Shown: piece after piece, positions 55,781-64,000 of the stretch
Layout: each line of letters begins with the position of its first letter
Numbering within the stretch: the stretch's first letter is position 1
NCBI RefSeq assembly: GCF_001078375.1
Contig: NZ_BBXI01000013.1
Span: forward strand, 19,508 to 83,507
DNA from: Veillonella tobetsuensis
GTDB lineage: Bacteria; Bacillota; Negativicutes; Veillonellales; Veillonellaceae
Direction of reading: 5' to 3'
DNA length: 64,000 nucleotides
Notes under the pieces: model-generated
Seen by the model: only the letters and a program-made list of their open reading frames with translations
Databases searched by the model: none
What the model was told of the DNA's origin: nothing
Translations under genes and position numbers: made by a program

Positions 55781-56452
55781 CTATTTGCGCACTATATTTA
55801 ACGCCGTATTAAACAGACCAAACAACACATATCCAGTAAAAATCATAACAGCCCATGTATGCCAATCATATACTAATGCACCGATAACGACAAGAGCTAC
55901 CAATGCTACGGCAATCTTACTGATACGAACTGCACTATGCCCCTTAAAATCAGGATATTTAACTTCACTAACCATAAGAATACCAACGAGAATCATGGAC
56001 ACGAATAAAACAAACTGAGGCACTTGCACGCCACATAATACATAGGTAGCAGCTAAGCAACCGGCTGCTGGAATTGGTAGACCTTCAAAATAACCATGTA
56101 CTTCATCAGTTTTAATATTAAAGCGGGCTAAGCGAAAAGCACCTAGTACAGAAAATGCTAACAAAGGTACATATCCAAGCCACCCTAATCCCTGTAAATC
56201 ACTTATATATAGCATATAGGCTGGAGCAACACCAAAACCGACTACATCAGATAAAGAGTCTAATTCACGTCCCATAGGGCCCGCTACGCCTAATGCACGA
56301 GCTACACGGCCATCTAACCCATCCGCAAGTAGAGATAATAGTACACATATAGCAGCACAAAAGGTATTTCCTGTAGCAGATAATGTAATACCGATAACAC
56401 CAAATGCTAGATTAGCACTGGTAAATAAATTTGGAATGATTGATTTATTCAT
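55781..56452 (-). CDS. pssA: CDP-diacylglycerol-serine O-phosphatidyltransferase
   Basis: Makes phosphatidylserine from CDP-diacylglycerol and serine. 223 residues with about six membrane segments. The CDP-alcohol transferase motif is readable: DGLDGRVARALG, then GRELDSLSDVVGFGVAPA with the two catalytic Asp. The ATG at 56452 overlaps the end of psd by eight bases, with GGGAGG upstream. Together with psd it supplies phosphatidylethanolamine. Confidence 0.94.
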   Translation of the reverse strand: MNKSIIPNLFTSANLAFGVIGITLSATGNTFCAAICVLLSLLADGLDGRVARALGVAGPMGRELDSLSDVVGFGVAPAYMLYISDLQGLGWLGYVPLLAFSVLGAFRLARFNIKTDEVHGYFEGLPIPAAGCLAATYVLCGVQVPQFVLFVSMILVGILMVSEVKYPDFKGHSAVRISKIAVALVALVVIGALVYDWHTWAVMIFTGYVLFGLFNTALNIVRK

Positions 56453-57086
56453 GACGGAGCCTCCCGATAATTGTATCGCCACCAGTAATATGTTGACCTT
56501 TTTCGATACAAATTTCTACATTTTTATCCATGTAAATTTCAGTACATGAACCGAATTTAATCATACCATATAACTGACCACGTTCTAATACACTATCAAG
56601 ATCTGTCCATGAAACGATACGTCGCGCTAATAATCCAGCAATTTGTGTTACAAGAACTTCTGTTTTATCGTTCTCTATGCAAATTGTATGACGTTCGTTT
56701 TCAAATCCCACATCTTCTTTAAAAGCAGGCAAAAAACTGCCCATCGTATAATGACGATATGTAATTTTACCTTCAATAGGCGCACGATTTGCATGCACAT
56801 CAAAAACAGATAAAAAGATTGTTACCTTTTTACATTCTCGATGTAAATACAAGTCTTCATATACGTCTTCAATTTCCATTACCTTTCCATCAGCTGGAGA
56901 TAAAATAGCATCCGGATCAGTTGGAATATTGCGTTTTGGATTTCTAAAAAAGTTCACAAAGAATAATGCCAAAATAAATGTAATAATTGCGATACTATAA
57001 TGTCCAAAACACGCCGCTATAATCGTAATGAAGAGCATTACCCCGATTAAAGGAAATCCTTCTTTTATAATTGGTCCTGTAGGCAC
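56445..57086 (-). CDS. psd: Phosphatidylserine decarboxylase (short type)
   Basis: Pyruvoyl enzyme converting phosphatidylserine to phosphatidylethanolamine. 213 residues, the compact form. Two N-terminal membrane segments, then LSPADGKVMEIEDVYED, FLSVFDVHANRAPIEG and the self-cleavage Gly-Ser in MIKFGSCTEIYM. GTG start at 57086 with GGGGAG upstream. Followed at once by pssA. Confidence 0.94.
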   Translation of the reverse strand: MPTGPIIKEGFPLIGVMLFITIIAACFGHYSIAIITFILALFFVNFFRNPKRNIPTDPDAILSPADGKVMEIEDVYEDLYLHRECKKVTIFLSVFDVHANRAPIEGKITYRHYTMGSFLPAFKEDVGFENERHTICIENDKTEVLVTQIAGLLARRIVSWTDLDSVLERGQLYGMIKFGSCTEIYMDKNVEICIEKGQHITGGDTIIGRLRHE

Positions 57087-57098
57087 AACTTAACTCCC

Positions 57099-57821
57099 CT
57101 ATTTATTCTTAATAACAGTCCACATAAATTTCGGTATGGCCAACATACGGCCAATACGTTTAGGTTCTAAATATAGTCTATATAACCATTCTAAACGATT
57201 TTTTTGCATCCACTGTGGTGCTCGTGGAATATTTCCAGCCAATACATCAAAAGACCCTCCTATACCAATGGCAACAACGCCTTGTAAAGAGGATAATTTT
57301 TCTGAAATCCATTGTTCTTGTTTTGGCACACCTAATGCAACAAATACAAGTTTAGCACCCGTATCTTCAATATTTTTAATAATACGGTGTTCCTCAGCTT
57401 CATCAAAGAAACCATCATGAATCCCCGCAATATTAATAGGCCCAAACATTTCTTGTAAATTAGAAACAGCTTGTTCTGCTACACCTGGTGCCGCACCTAA
57501 ACAATATACAGGAATTTGCGTATCTGCAGCAACCTTAAACAATTCTTTAGTAACATCAACACCAGTAACACGTTCAGGTACTCTTTCCCCCATGCGCTCT
57601 GCAGCCCATAATATGCCAGCTCCATCGGGAACAACTAAACTAGCGGAATTCAAGATCCCGTGTAACACGGGATCCTGATTTGCTAGCATAACCATTTCAG
57701 CATTGGCAGTTGCTACAAGATGTAGCCCTGGTTGCTTTGTCAACTCTATAATTTTTGAAACTGCTTCGTCCATAGTGATGCAATCAATAGGGACAGATAA
57801 TACCGAAATACGTTTACTCAA
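57099..57821 (-). CDS. WecG/TagA/CpsF family glycosyltransferase
   Basis: 240 residues of the GT26 family, which transfers N-acetylmannosamine-type sugars onto lipid-linked precursors. Seen: LVATANAEMVMLANQD, LVVPDGAGILWAAERMG, GVDVTKELF, YCLGAAPGVAEQA, LVFVALGVPKQEQWI and GIGGSFDVLAGNIPRAPQWM. TTG start at 57821 after GGAG. The polymer it serves is not known here. Between guaB and psd. Confidence 0.9.
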   Translation of the reverse strand: MSKRISVLSVPIDCITMDEAVSKIIELTKQPGLHLVATANAEMVMLANQDPVLHGILNSASLVVPDGAGILWAAERMGERVPERVTGVDVTKELFKVAADTQIPVYCLGAAPGVAEQAVSNLQEMFGPINIAGIHDGFFDEAEEHRIIKNIEDTGAKLVFVALGVPKQEQWISEKLSSLQGVVAIGIGGSFDVLAGNIPRAPQWMQKNRLEWLYRLYLEPKRIGRMLAIPKFMWTVIKNK

Positions 57822-57833
57822 AGTAATACTCCA

Positions 57834-59291
<1,458 letters not shown>

Positions 59292-59325
59292 TTATTTTTC
59301 CTTTCTCGTATAATAAAAAACAAAA

Positions 59326-59370
59326 CTACGACCCTCACTAGCCCTCACGGGCTAGAGAGGATAATCGTAG
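59326..59370 (-). terminator. Terminator of the tautomerase gene
   Basis: Long hairpin closed by CTACGA/TCGTAG with the core CTAGCCC-GTGA-GGGCTAG, then TTTTGTTTTTTATT on the minus strand, 6 bases after the stop. Separates the tautomerase from guaB. Confidence 0.88.
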
Positions 59371-59376
59371 CTTTCA

Positions 59377-59562
59377 TTAGCGTTCAGACCGCAAAATGCC
59401 GCCTTCCATAAAATCATCTTTTTTCATATCTACAAAAATAACTTTTACCGCTTCTGCAGGTACGTTTACGATTTCTACAGTAGCTTTAGTGATTGCTTCA
59501 CCTAATTGTTTTTTTTGTTCTTTTGTACGACCTTCTACAAGTTCAACATGAATTAATGGCAT
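59377..59562 (-). CDS. 4-oxalocrotonate tautomerase family protein
   Basis: 61 residues, the typical short member. It starts MPLIHVELVEGRTKEQKKQL, with Pro as the first residue after Met removal, the general base of the family; a conserved arginine of the usual position is not obvious. GGAGG lies 6 bases before the ATG at 59562; an upstream frame to 59628 has no site. The physiological substrate is unknown. Own promoter and terminator. Confidence 0.9.
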   Translation of the reverse strand: MPLIHVELVEGRTKEQKKQLGEAITKATVEIVNVPAEAVKVIFVDMKKDDFMEGGILRSER

Positions 59563-59599
59563 AGGGCACCTCCATAAATACAATAATATTGTTTTTTCT

Positions 59600-59628
59600 A
59601 TTATACGAGAATAGGCCATTATATACAA
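59600..59628 (-). promoter_or_regulatory. Promoter of the tautomerase gene
   Basis: TTGTAT, 17 bases, TATAAT on the minus strand, 38 bases before the ATG at 59562. Confidence 0.75.
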
Positions 59629-59687
59629 GGGGAAAGCTAGATAAAACCTAGTATTATCACACCTTATATGATTATTAGCCTTACCTC

Positions 59688-61733
59688 TTAATTATACAAT
59701 ATTCTAAGAAATTTTTCACCAAATCTTTTTTCTAATTCCAATTTCATATACTTTTCTAATTGTTCGATGCCAAATTCACGGATATAGGACAGTACATCAT
59801 TACGGGCTTGTACCAATATATCAATATCTTTAATAATATTAGCAATCCGTAAATCAGGCAGACCAGACTGGGCTAAACCAAACAATTGTCCAGAACCACG
59901 AAGCAATAAATCTTGTTCTGCCAATTCAAATCCATCATGCGTCGATTCCATTAGTCGCAATCGCTCTTGACTTACATCACCCTTTGAATCACTAACTAAG
60001 ATACAATAGGCTTGTATATCGCCGCGACCAACGCGCCCCCGTAATTGGTGTAGCTGAGATAATCCAAACCGCTCCGCCCCTTCTATACACATAATCGTCG
60101 CATTAGGAACATTAACGCCAACCTCAATAACCGTGGTGGATACGAGTAATTGAATGTGCCCCTCATGAAAGGCTTGCATTACCTCATCTTTTTCTTTGGG
60201 ATTCATGCGACCATGTACGAGCCCCACGTCAAAACTTTTATAAAAATAATCTTTTAGTTCTAAGAAAAGTTCTTCCGCTGCTTGTAAATCAAGCTTTTCA
60301 GACTCCTCTACTAGAGGACAAACTACATACACTTGATGTCCTATGGTCATTTCTTTACCGAAAAACACACGCAATCGCTCTTTATAAGAACTATCTACCA
60401 CATATGTTTTTACCGGTTTACGCCCTGGTGGCATTTCTTTAATAATAGATACTGCTAAATCACCATAAACAGATAAGGTCATCGTCCTTGGTATAGGCGT
60501 AGCGGTCATAATTAGAACGTGTGGATATACACCTTTATGCTGTAATGCAGCACGCTGATTTACACCAAATCGATGTTGCTCGTCAATGATAACTAGTCCT
60601 AGATTTTTAAATTGTACCTTATCTTGAATGAGTGCATGGGTTCCAATTATCAGTTGAATCGTTCCATTTTGCAACTCCTCATAGATTCTATCTTTTTCTT
60701 TTTTAGATGTAGAACCTGTTAGTAAGGCAATATTAATTGGTAAATGTTTACAAAACTCAGTAATCCCTTCATAATGCTGTGTGGCCAGGATTTCTGTAGG
60801 CGCCATGATAACTGCTTGATACCCATTTTCTACGGCTTTCACCAGACTCAACGTGGCTACAACGGTCTTACCAGAGCCTACATCACCTTGTAATAAGCGT
60901 TGCATAGGCCGCTCATCTTGCATATCTTGTGAAATTTCAGATATAGCACGCTCCTGATCACCAGTTAACTGAAAGGGTAGATTTTCCTTACACTGTTCCA
61001 TTAACACTCCATCAGGCTCCATCTTGGGTCCCACATGACATTGTTCCTTATTTCTAAGAAGTGCAAGTCCGGACTGCATGATAAATAGTTCTTCATAAGC
61101 TAATTGATATCGTGCTTTTTCATAGCTTTCACTACTAGAAGGAAAATGCATCTCTTTAAATGCATCATATCGATTCATAGTCATATGATTCGCTCTAATT
61201 TCAGGCGGCATAATCTCATCCATTGTGTGGTGTGCATCAAACCAATTACGAATAGAGGAACGCACAACATATTGCGATACCCCCTCTGCTAAAGGATAAA
61301 TGGGTACAATTCCCGTATCAGGCATAGCATCGGTGCCAAGGTTTTCAATTTGCGGAGAATTCATCTGCATAGAGCCGTATTGGAATTCTGCCTTGCCGTA
61401 CGCATAGAGGTGTTGCCCTTTTTTGTAAAAGTTCTTTTTATAGCCTTGATTAAATAAAACAATTTTCATAGGCCCTGTACCATCAGTAATGGTAATATCT
61501 AATATAGATAGACGTGGACGAGGTTTTTTCTCCATAATGGATACGACTGTCCCCACAACACCGGCAGTAACCCCATTTTCTAACTCTTTAATAGAAAAAA
61601 TCTTTCGTCTATCCTCATAGGAACGTGGAAAATAAACCAACAAATTTGATACATTGTTGATGCCTAATTTATGAAGTTGTTTTTCTCGACCAGGACCAAT
61701 CCCTTTAATAGAGGTCAAAGCTTCGTTTATCAT
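59688..61733 (-). CDS. recG: ATP-dependent DNA helicase RecG
   Basis: Remodels stalled forks and recombination intermediates. 681 residues: N-terminal wedge OB fold (about 60-150), Walker A LLQGDVGSGKTVVA, DEQHRFG (motif II), MTATPIPRTM (III), VHGRMNPKEKDEVM, TTVIEVGVNVPNA, QLRGRVGRGD (VI) and the C-terminal helical hairpin. ATG after GTGAGGCATT. Promoter at 61834-61842 lies within a palindrome. Confidence 0.96.
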   Translation of the reverse strand: MINEALTSIKGIGPGREKQLHKLGINNVSNLLVYFPRSYEDRRKIFSIKELENGVTAGVVGTVVSIMEKKPRPRLSILDITITDGTGPMKIVLFNQGYKKNFYKKGQHLYAYGKAEFQYGSMQMNSPQIENLGTDAMPDTGIVPIYPLAEGVSQYVVRSSIRNWFDAHHTMDEIMPPEIRANHMTMNRYDAFKEMHFPSSSESYEKARYQLAYEELFIMQSGLALLRNKEQCHVGPKMEPDGVLMEQCKENLPFQLTGDQERAISEISQDMQDERPMQRLLQGDVGSGKTVVATLSLVKAVENGYQAVIMAPTEILATQHYEGITEFCKHLPINIALLTGSTSKKEKDRIYEELQNGTIQLIIGTHALIQDKVQFKNLGLVIIDEQHRFGVNQRAALQHKGVYPHVLIMTATPIPRTMTLSVYGDLAVSIIKEMPPGRKPVKTYVVDSSYKERLRVFFGKEMTIGHQVYVVCPLVEESEKLDLQAAEELFLELKDYFYKSFDVGLVHGRMNPKEKDEVMQAFHEGHIQLLVSTTVIEVGVNVPNATIMCIEGAERFGLSQLHQLRGRVGRGDIQAYCILVSDSKGDVSQERLRLMESTHDGFELAEQDLLLRGSGQLFGLAQSGLPDLRIANIIKDIDILVQARNDVLSYIREFGIEQLEKYMKLELEKRFGEKFLRILYN

Positions 61734-61817
61734 AATGCCTCACATATAAAATAGTTATGTATATAATGAATCTATATCCATTTTTATAAATCTATTGCCA
61801 TAGCTCATACATTTCGA

Positions 61818-61852
61818 CTACAATATTAGCTATAGTATACCAAATATTGTAG
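61818..61852. repeat. Perfect inverted repeat around the recG -10 element
   Basis: CTACAATATT, 15 bases, AATATTGTAG: both 10-bp arms are exact. The interior contains the extended -10 TGGTATACT in the recG direction. The arrangement looks like a repressor site over a promoter. Confidence 0.65.
61834..61842 (-). promoter_or_regulatory. Extended -10 promoter of recG
   Basis: TGGTATACT on the minus strand, 101 bases before the recG ATG. Confidence 0.55.
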
Positions 61853-61890
61853 TATATTTCATAAAATCTCAATGTATGTAGTAAAAACAC

Positions 61891-61919
61891 TTGCTTAAAC
61901 CTTGTCTTTATGATAATAT
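61891..61919 (+). promoter_or_regulatory. Promoter of rpmB
   Basis: TTGCTT, 17 bases, TAATAT, 41 bases before the rpmB ATG; divergent from the recG promoter. Confidence 0.6.
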
Positions 61920-61959
61920 ACTTTTGTTATGTTATAGATTAAGCTTGGAGGTGGAAACT

Positions 61960-62148
61960 ATGGCAAACCTTTGCGAAGTATGTGGCAAATCCACATCTAG
62001 CGGTATGAACGTGAGTCATTCTCACATTCGCACAAGAAAAACTTGGAAACCGAACATTCAAAGAGTACGGGCGGTTGTAGACGGTGCTACAAAAAAAGTA
62101 AATGTATGCACACGCTGCCTTCGTTCTAATAAAATTACACGCGCGTAA
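61960..62148 (+). CDS. rpmB: 50S ribosomal protein L28
   Basis: 62-residue ribosomal protein. MANLCEVCGKSTSSGMNVSH with a CXXC pair, HIRTRKTWKPNIQ, and a second CXXC in VNVCTRCLRS, so the zinc-binding (C+) form. ATG at 61960 with GGAGGTGGAAACT upstream. Single gene with its own promoter and a terminator shared with dgt. Confidence 0.96.
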   Translation: MANLCEVCGKSTSSGMNVSHSHIRTRKTWKPNIQRVRAVVDGATKKVNVCTRCLRSNKITRA

Positions 62149-62174
62149 AATAAATAGTACATGTACTCTTAAAC

Positions 62175-62208
62175 AAAAAGACCGTTACCAAATGGTAACG
62201 GTCTTTTT
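62175..62208. terminator. Two-way terminator between rpmB and dgt
   Basis: AAAAAGACCGTTACC, 4-base loop, perfect complement. The genes converge on it and A/T runs lie on both sides. Confidence 0.93.
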
Positions 62209-62216
62209 GTTTATCA

Positions 62217-63206
62217 TCACAAGGTAATATTAGGAATATAAAAATCTTTAAAAAGTTTAATAGCATATTGATCTGTCAAACCAGCTACATAATCAACAAT
62301 ATCAACGGTAGAGTATATGCCATTTCGTTCCACATAGGTTTCTATATCACTAGGATACTCCATAAAGTGAATGAATAAATTTTTCACTACATGAGCAGCC
62401 TTTTTACGATCTGGAATCAATGCGGGCGCTAAATATACATTTTTGAACATAAATTGCCTAAATATATTCATAGTCCCTTCAATATCTGGAGACATGCGAA
62501 TTTCTGGTTTGTCTAACGATTGTTCAACCATATCTTTCACCATGGCAGTAATCATGCTAGATGGGGTATCACCAAAATACAATCGCACCTCATCAGGCAA
62601 ATCCTTCGCCTCTAACATTCCAGCTCGTTGTGCATCATCGTAGTCATGACATAAGTAAGCAATACGGTCTACAATACGAATAATCTGCCCTTCCAATGTG
62701 GTCGGCATAGTCGGCCCCGTATGGCCTAAAATACCATCACGAACTTCTTTCGTTAAATTAAGCCCTTGACGATTGCCATGTTTCTCTAACACTTCAACCA
62801 TACGTAAACTCTGTTCATTATGATTGAAATGACCTACCAAGTCACGCAAAGCATATTCACCGACATGACCAAAAGGAGTATGGCCCACATCATGCCCCAT
62901 AGCAATAGCTTCTACTAAATCTTCATTCAGTCTAAGAGCACGTGCTACAGTACGTCCTATTTGTCCTACTTCAAGAGTATGTGTCATTCTCGTTCTATAA
63001 TGATCCCCCGGTGCAATATATACTTGTGTTTTATGTTTTAAACGACGAAAACATTTGCTATGTATAATTCTATCTCGATCGCGCTGAAACGCCGTACGCA
63101 GTGGATCTGGTTCCTCATCTATATCTCGTAATGCAGCACTACTTCTAGCTGCATACGAGGATAATAGCAAATCCTCCCGTTCTTCTATATGTTCTCTAAT
63201 ATTCAT
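62217..63206 (-). CDS. dgt: Deoxyguanosinetriphosphate triphosphohydrolase-like protein
   Basis: HD-domain enzyme that removes triphosphate from dNTPs. 329 residues, the short bacterial type. HSKCFRRLKHKTQVY, RTRMTHTLEVGQIGRTVAR (first His), AMGHDVGHTPFGHVGE (HD motif), FNHNEQSLRMVE and IVDRIAYLCHDYDDA with the last Asp. ATG after GAAGAGGAATT. Whether it acts on dGTP only is not known. Confidence 0.93.
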   Translation of the reverse strand: MNIREHIEEREDLLLSSYAARSSAALRDIDEEPDPLRTAFQRDRDRIIHSKCFRRLKHKTQVYIAPGDHYRTRMTHTLEVGQIGRTVARALRLNEDLVEAIAMGHDVGHTPFGHVGEYALRDLVGHFNHNEQSLRMVEVLEKHGNRQGLNLTKEVRDGILGHTGPTMPTTLEGQIIRIVDRIAYLCHDYDDAQRAGMLEAKDLPDEVRLYFGDTPSSMITAMVKDMVEQSLDKPEIRMSPDIEGTMNIFRQFMFKNVYLAPALIPDRKKAAHVVKNLFIHFMEYPSDIETYVERNGIYSTVDIVDYVAGLTDQYAIKLFKDFYIPNITL

Positions 63207-63228
63207 AATTCCTCTTCATCAATATTGT

Positions 63229-63244
63229 AAATACCATGGTATTT
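63229..63244. repeat. 16-bp perfect palindrome upstream of dgt
   Basis: AAATACCATGGTATTT, without a spacer, 23 bases before the dgt ATG. Symmetry and place suggest a dimeric regulator site, possibly overlapping a weak promoter (TACAAT follows it on the minus strand). Confidence 0.5.
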
Positions 63245-63247
63245 GAT

Positions 63248-63275
63248 AATAGGGAAGGCTTGCGCCTCCCCTATT
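63248..63275 (-). terminator. Terminator after ppsR
   Basis: AATAGGG(G)AGGC, GCAA loop, GCCTTCCCTATT on the minus strand, starting at the ppsR stop codon. No long T run follows. Confidence 0.65.
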
Positions 63276-63905
63276 TATTTCCCTTCAGACATACGATTTT
63301 TGTCTACTAATTGCATAACAAGAGATGCTGTTTCTTCAATAGATTTATTTGAAACATCAAGTACTTGACAATGTAGACGACGCATAATAGCCTTAGCATA
63401 CTCTAATTCAGAATTAATACGCTCAATAGAAGCATAATTAGCTTCATCCTCTAGGCCGATTGCACGTAAACGTTCGCTGCGGATATTATTCAATTTATAT
63501 GGGTCAATGATTAAGCCTACTATTTTTTTAGATGGAATTTTAAATAATTCCTCAGGCAACGGCACCTCTGGTACCAATGGTAAGTTGGCAGCCTTAATTT
63601 TTTTATATGCTAAAAACATAGATAATGGTGTTTTACTTGTACGAGAAACACCGATGATAACAATATCGGCCTTTTCAAAACCAGAAGGATTCTTACCATC
63701 ATCATATTTTACAGCAAACTCAATAGCTTCTACCTTTTTGAAATACTCTTGATCTAATTTATGAACCATACCAGCAGTCATACGTGGCTTAGTAGATGCT
63801 ACTGTACCTACCGCATCTAGTACAGGCCCCATAATATCAACAGCAGGGATATTATTTTCTGCTGCTTTTTCATGTAAATAACTGCGCAAAGAACTAGAGA
63901 CAATT
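63275..63905 (-). pseudogene. ppsR: Pyruvate,phosphate dikinase regulatory protein, 5'-truncated
   Basis: Bifunctional kinase/pyrophosphorylase that switches PPDK off and on. The remaining 204+ residues match the C-terminal three quarters: VKYDDGKNPSGFEKADIVII, the P-loop-like GVSRTSKTPLSMFLAY, PEVPLPEELF, and SNKSIEETASLV. The family is about 270 residues and starts with a YIVSDS-type strand that is absent. The frame reads back through SLRSYLHEK to IVSS and then meets TAG at 63913-63911 inside foreign-looking DNA. The first 65-70 codons are missing, probably cut off by an insertion element. Confidence 0.8.
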
Positions 63906-64000
63906 GGGCTCTATAATAAATGTTGGGGTGACACCACTACGGTGTCACTTCCAACATTATTTTTTTGCAAAAAATAAGCATATAAGGCTCACATGCTTTA
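63906..64000. mobile_element. Probable tip of an insertion sequence (ISL3-like)
   Basis: The sequence begins GGGCTCTATAATAAATGTTG exactly where ppsR homology stops. Starts of the form GG(C/T)TCT followed by an AT-rich run are typical of ISL3-family terminal repeats. It is followed by an inverted repeat (AATGTTGG...CCAACATT, with TGACACC-N5-GGTGTCA inside) and a T run. The transposase and the other end lie outside the window, so the family is an inference. Confidence 0.55.

Noticed and set aside
59326..59370. Possible purine riboswitch upstream of guaB
   Set aside because: The structure is a single long hairpin with a T run right after the tautomerase stop. No purine aptamer core is visible.

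Overview
The window looks like a chromosomal segment of a Veillonella-like member of the Negativicutes (Firmicutes with an outer membrane). This is inferred from content. The DNA is visibly AT-rich. Gene order in the 20-31 kb part follows the Bacillus/Clostridium ctsR-radA-yacL-ispDF-gltX-cysS-mrnC-rlmB-yacP-sigH pattern, with a Cys T-box and SufU-type iron-sulfur assembly. Diderm features are also present: an RND efflux pump, several lipoproteins and phosphatidylethanolamine synthesis. Almost every gene is on the minus strand; only a SpeD-like gene (31528-32034) and rpmB (61960-62148) are on the plus strand.

Layout. 1-0.7 kb: start of a B12/radical-SAM gene and a small membrane protein. 0.7-8.4 kb: pcrA-ligA-gatC-gatA-gatB operon. 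8.4-13.9 kb: manganese pyrophosphatase, then an acrA-acrB type RND pump with its own promoter. 14-17 kb: tmRNA and a biotin-precursor operon (membrane protein-bioW-bioF) whose promoter overlaps a convincing BirA operator. 17-20.3 kb: rnr-smpB plus a small glucosaminidase gene. 20.4-24.9 kb: T-box-cysS-mrnC-rlmB-yacP-sigH-secG. 24.9-31.4 kb: an unexplained structured intergenic region, then radA-yacL-ispDF-gltX and ctsR. Behind ctsR lies a scar with the UVR piece of mcsA and the tail of clpC. 31.5-37.9 kb: SpeD-like protein, HAD phosphatase, sufCBDSU with a terminator-bearing leader. 38-42.1 kb: lysA, doxX, groESL with a perfect CIRCE. 42.2-47.8 kb: thiL-tsaE-tsaB-rimI-tsaD followed by a PdtaS/PdtaR-type two-component system with an ANTAR output. 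47.9-52.7 kb: acpS, nnr, a ComEC-like hydrolase, an amidase and a GerMN lipoprotein. 52.7-59.6 kb: an unrecognised protein, tRNA-Leu(CAA), guaB-wecG-psd-pssA-glycosyltransferase-surE, and a tautomerase. 59.7-64 kb: recG, rpmB, dgt, and a 5'-truncated ppsR that ends against what looks like the tip of an ISL3-type insertion sequence.

Functionally this is mostly housekeeping: aminoacyl-tRNA supply, ribosome rescue (rnr, smpB, ssrA within 6 kb), t6A modification, iron-sulfur clusters, isoprenoids and envelope lipids. The points most worth a second look are the decayed ctsR-mcsA-mcsB-clpC operon that keeps its repressor and promoter, the SpeD-fold protein that has lost its pyruvoyl serine and gained a basic tail, the BirA-controlled membrane protein next to bioW, the terminator-containing leaders before sufC and radA, and the disrupted ppsR. 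I see no CRISPR array, prophage or rRNA operon.
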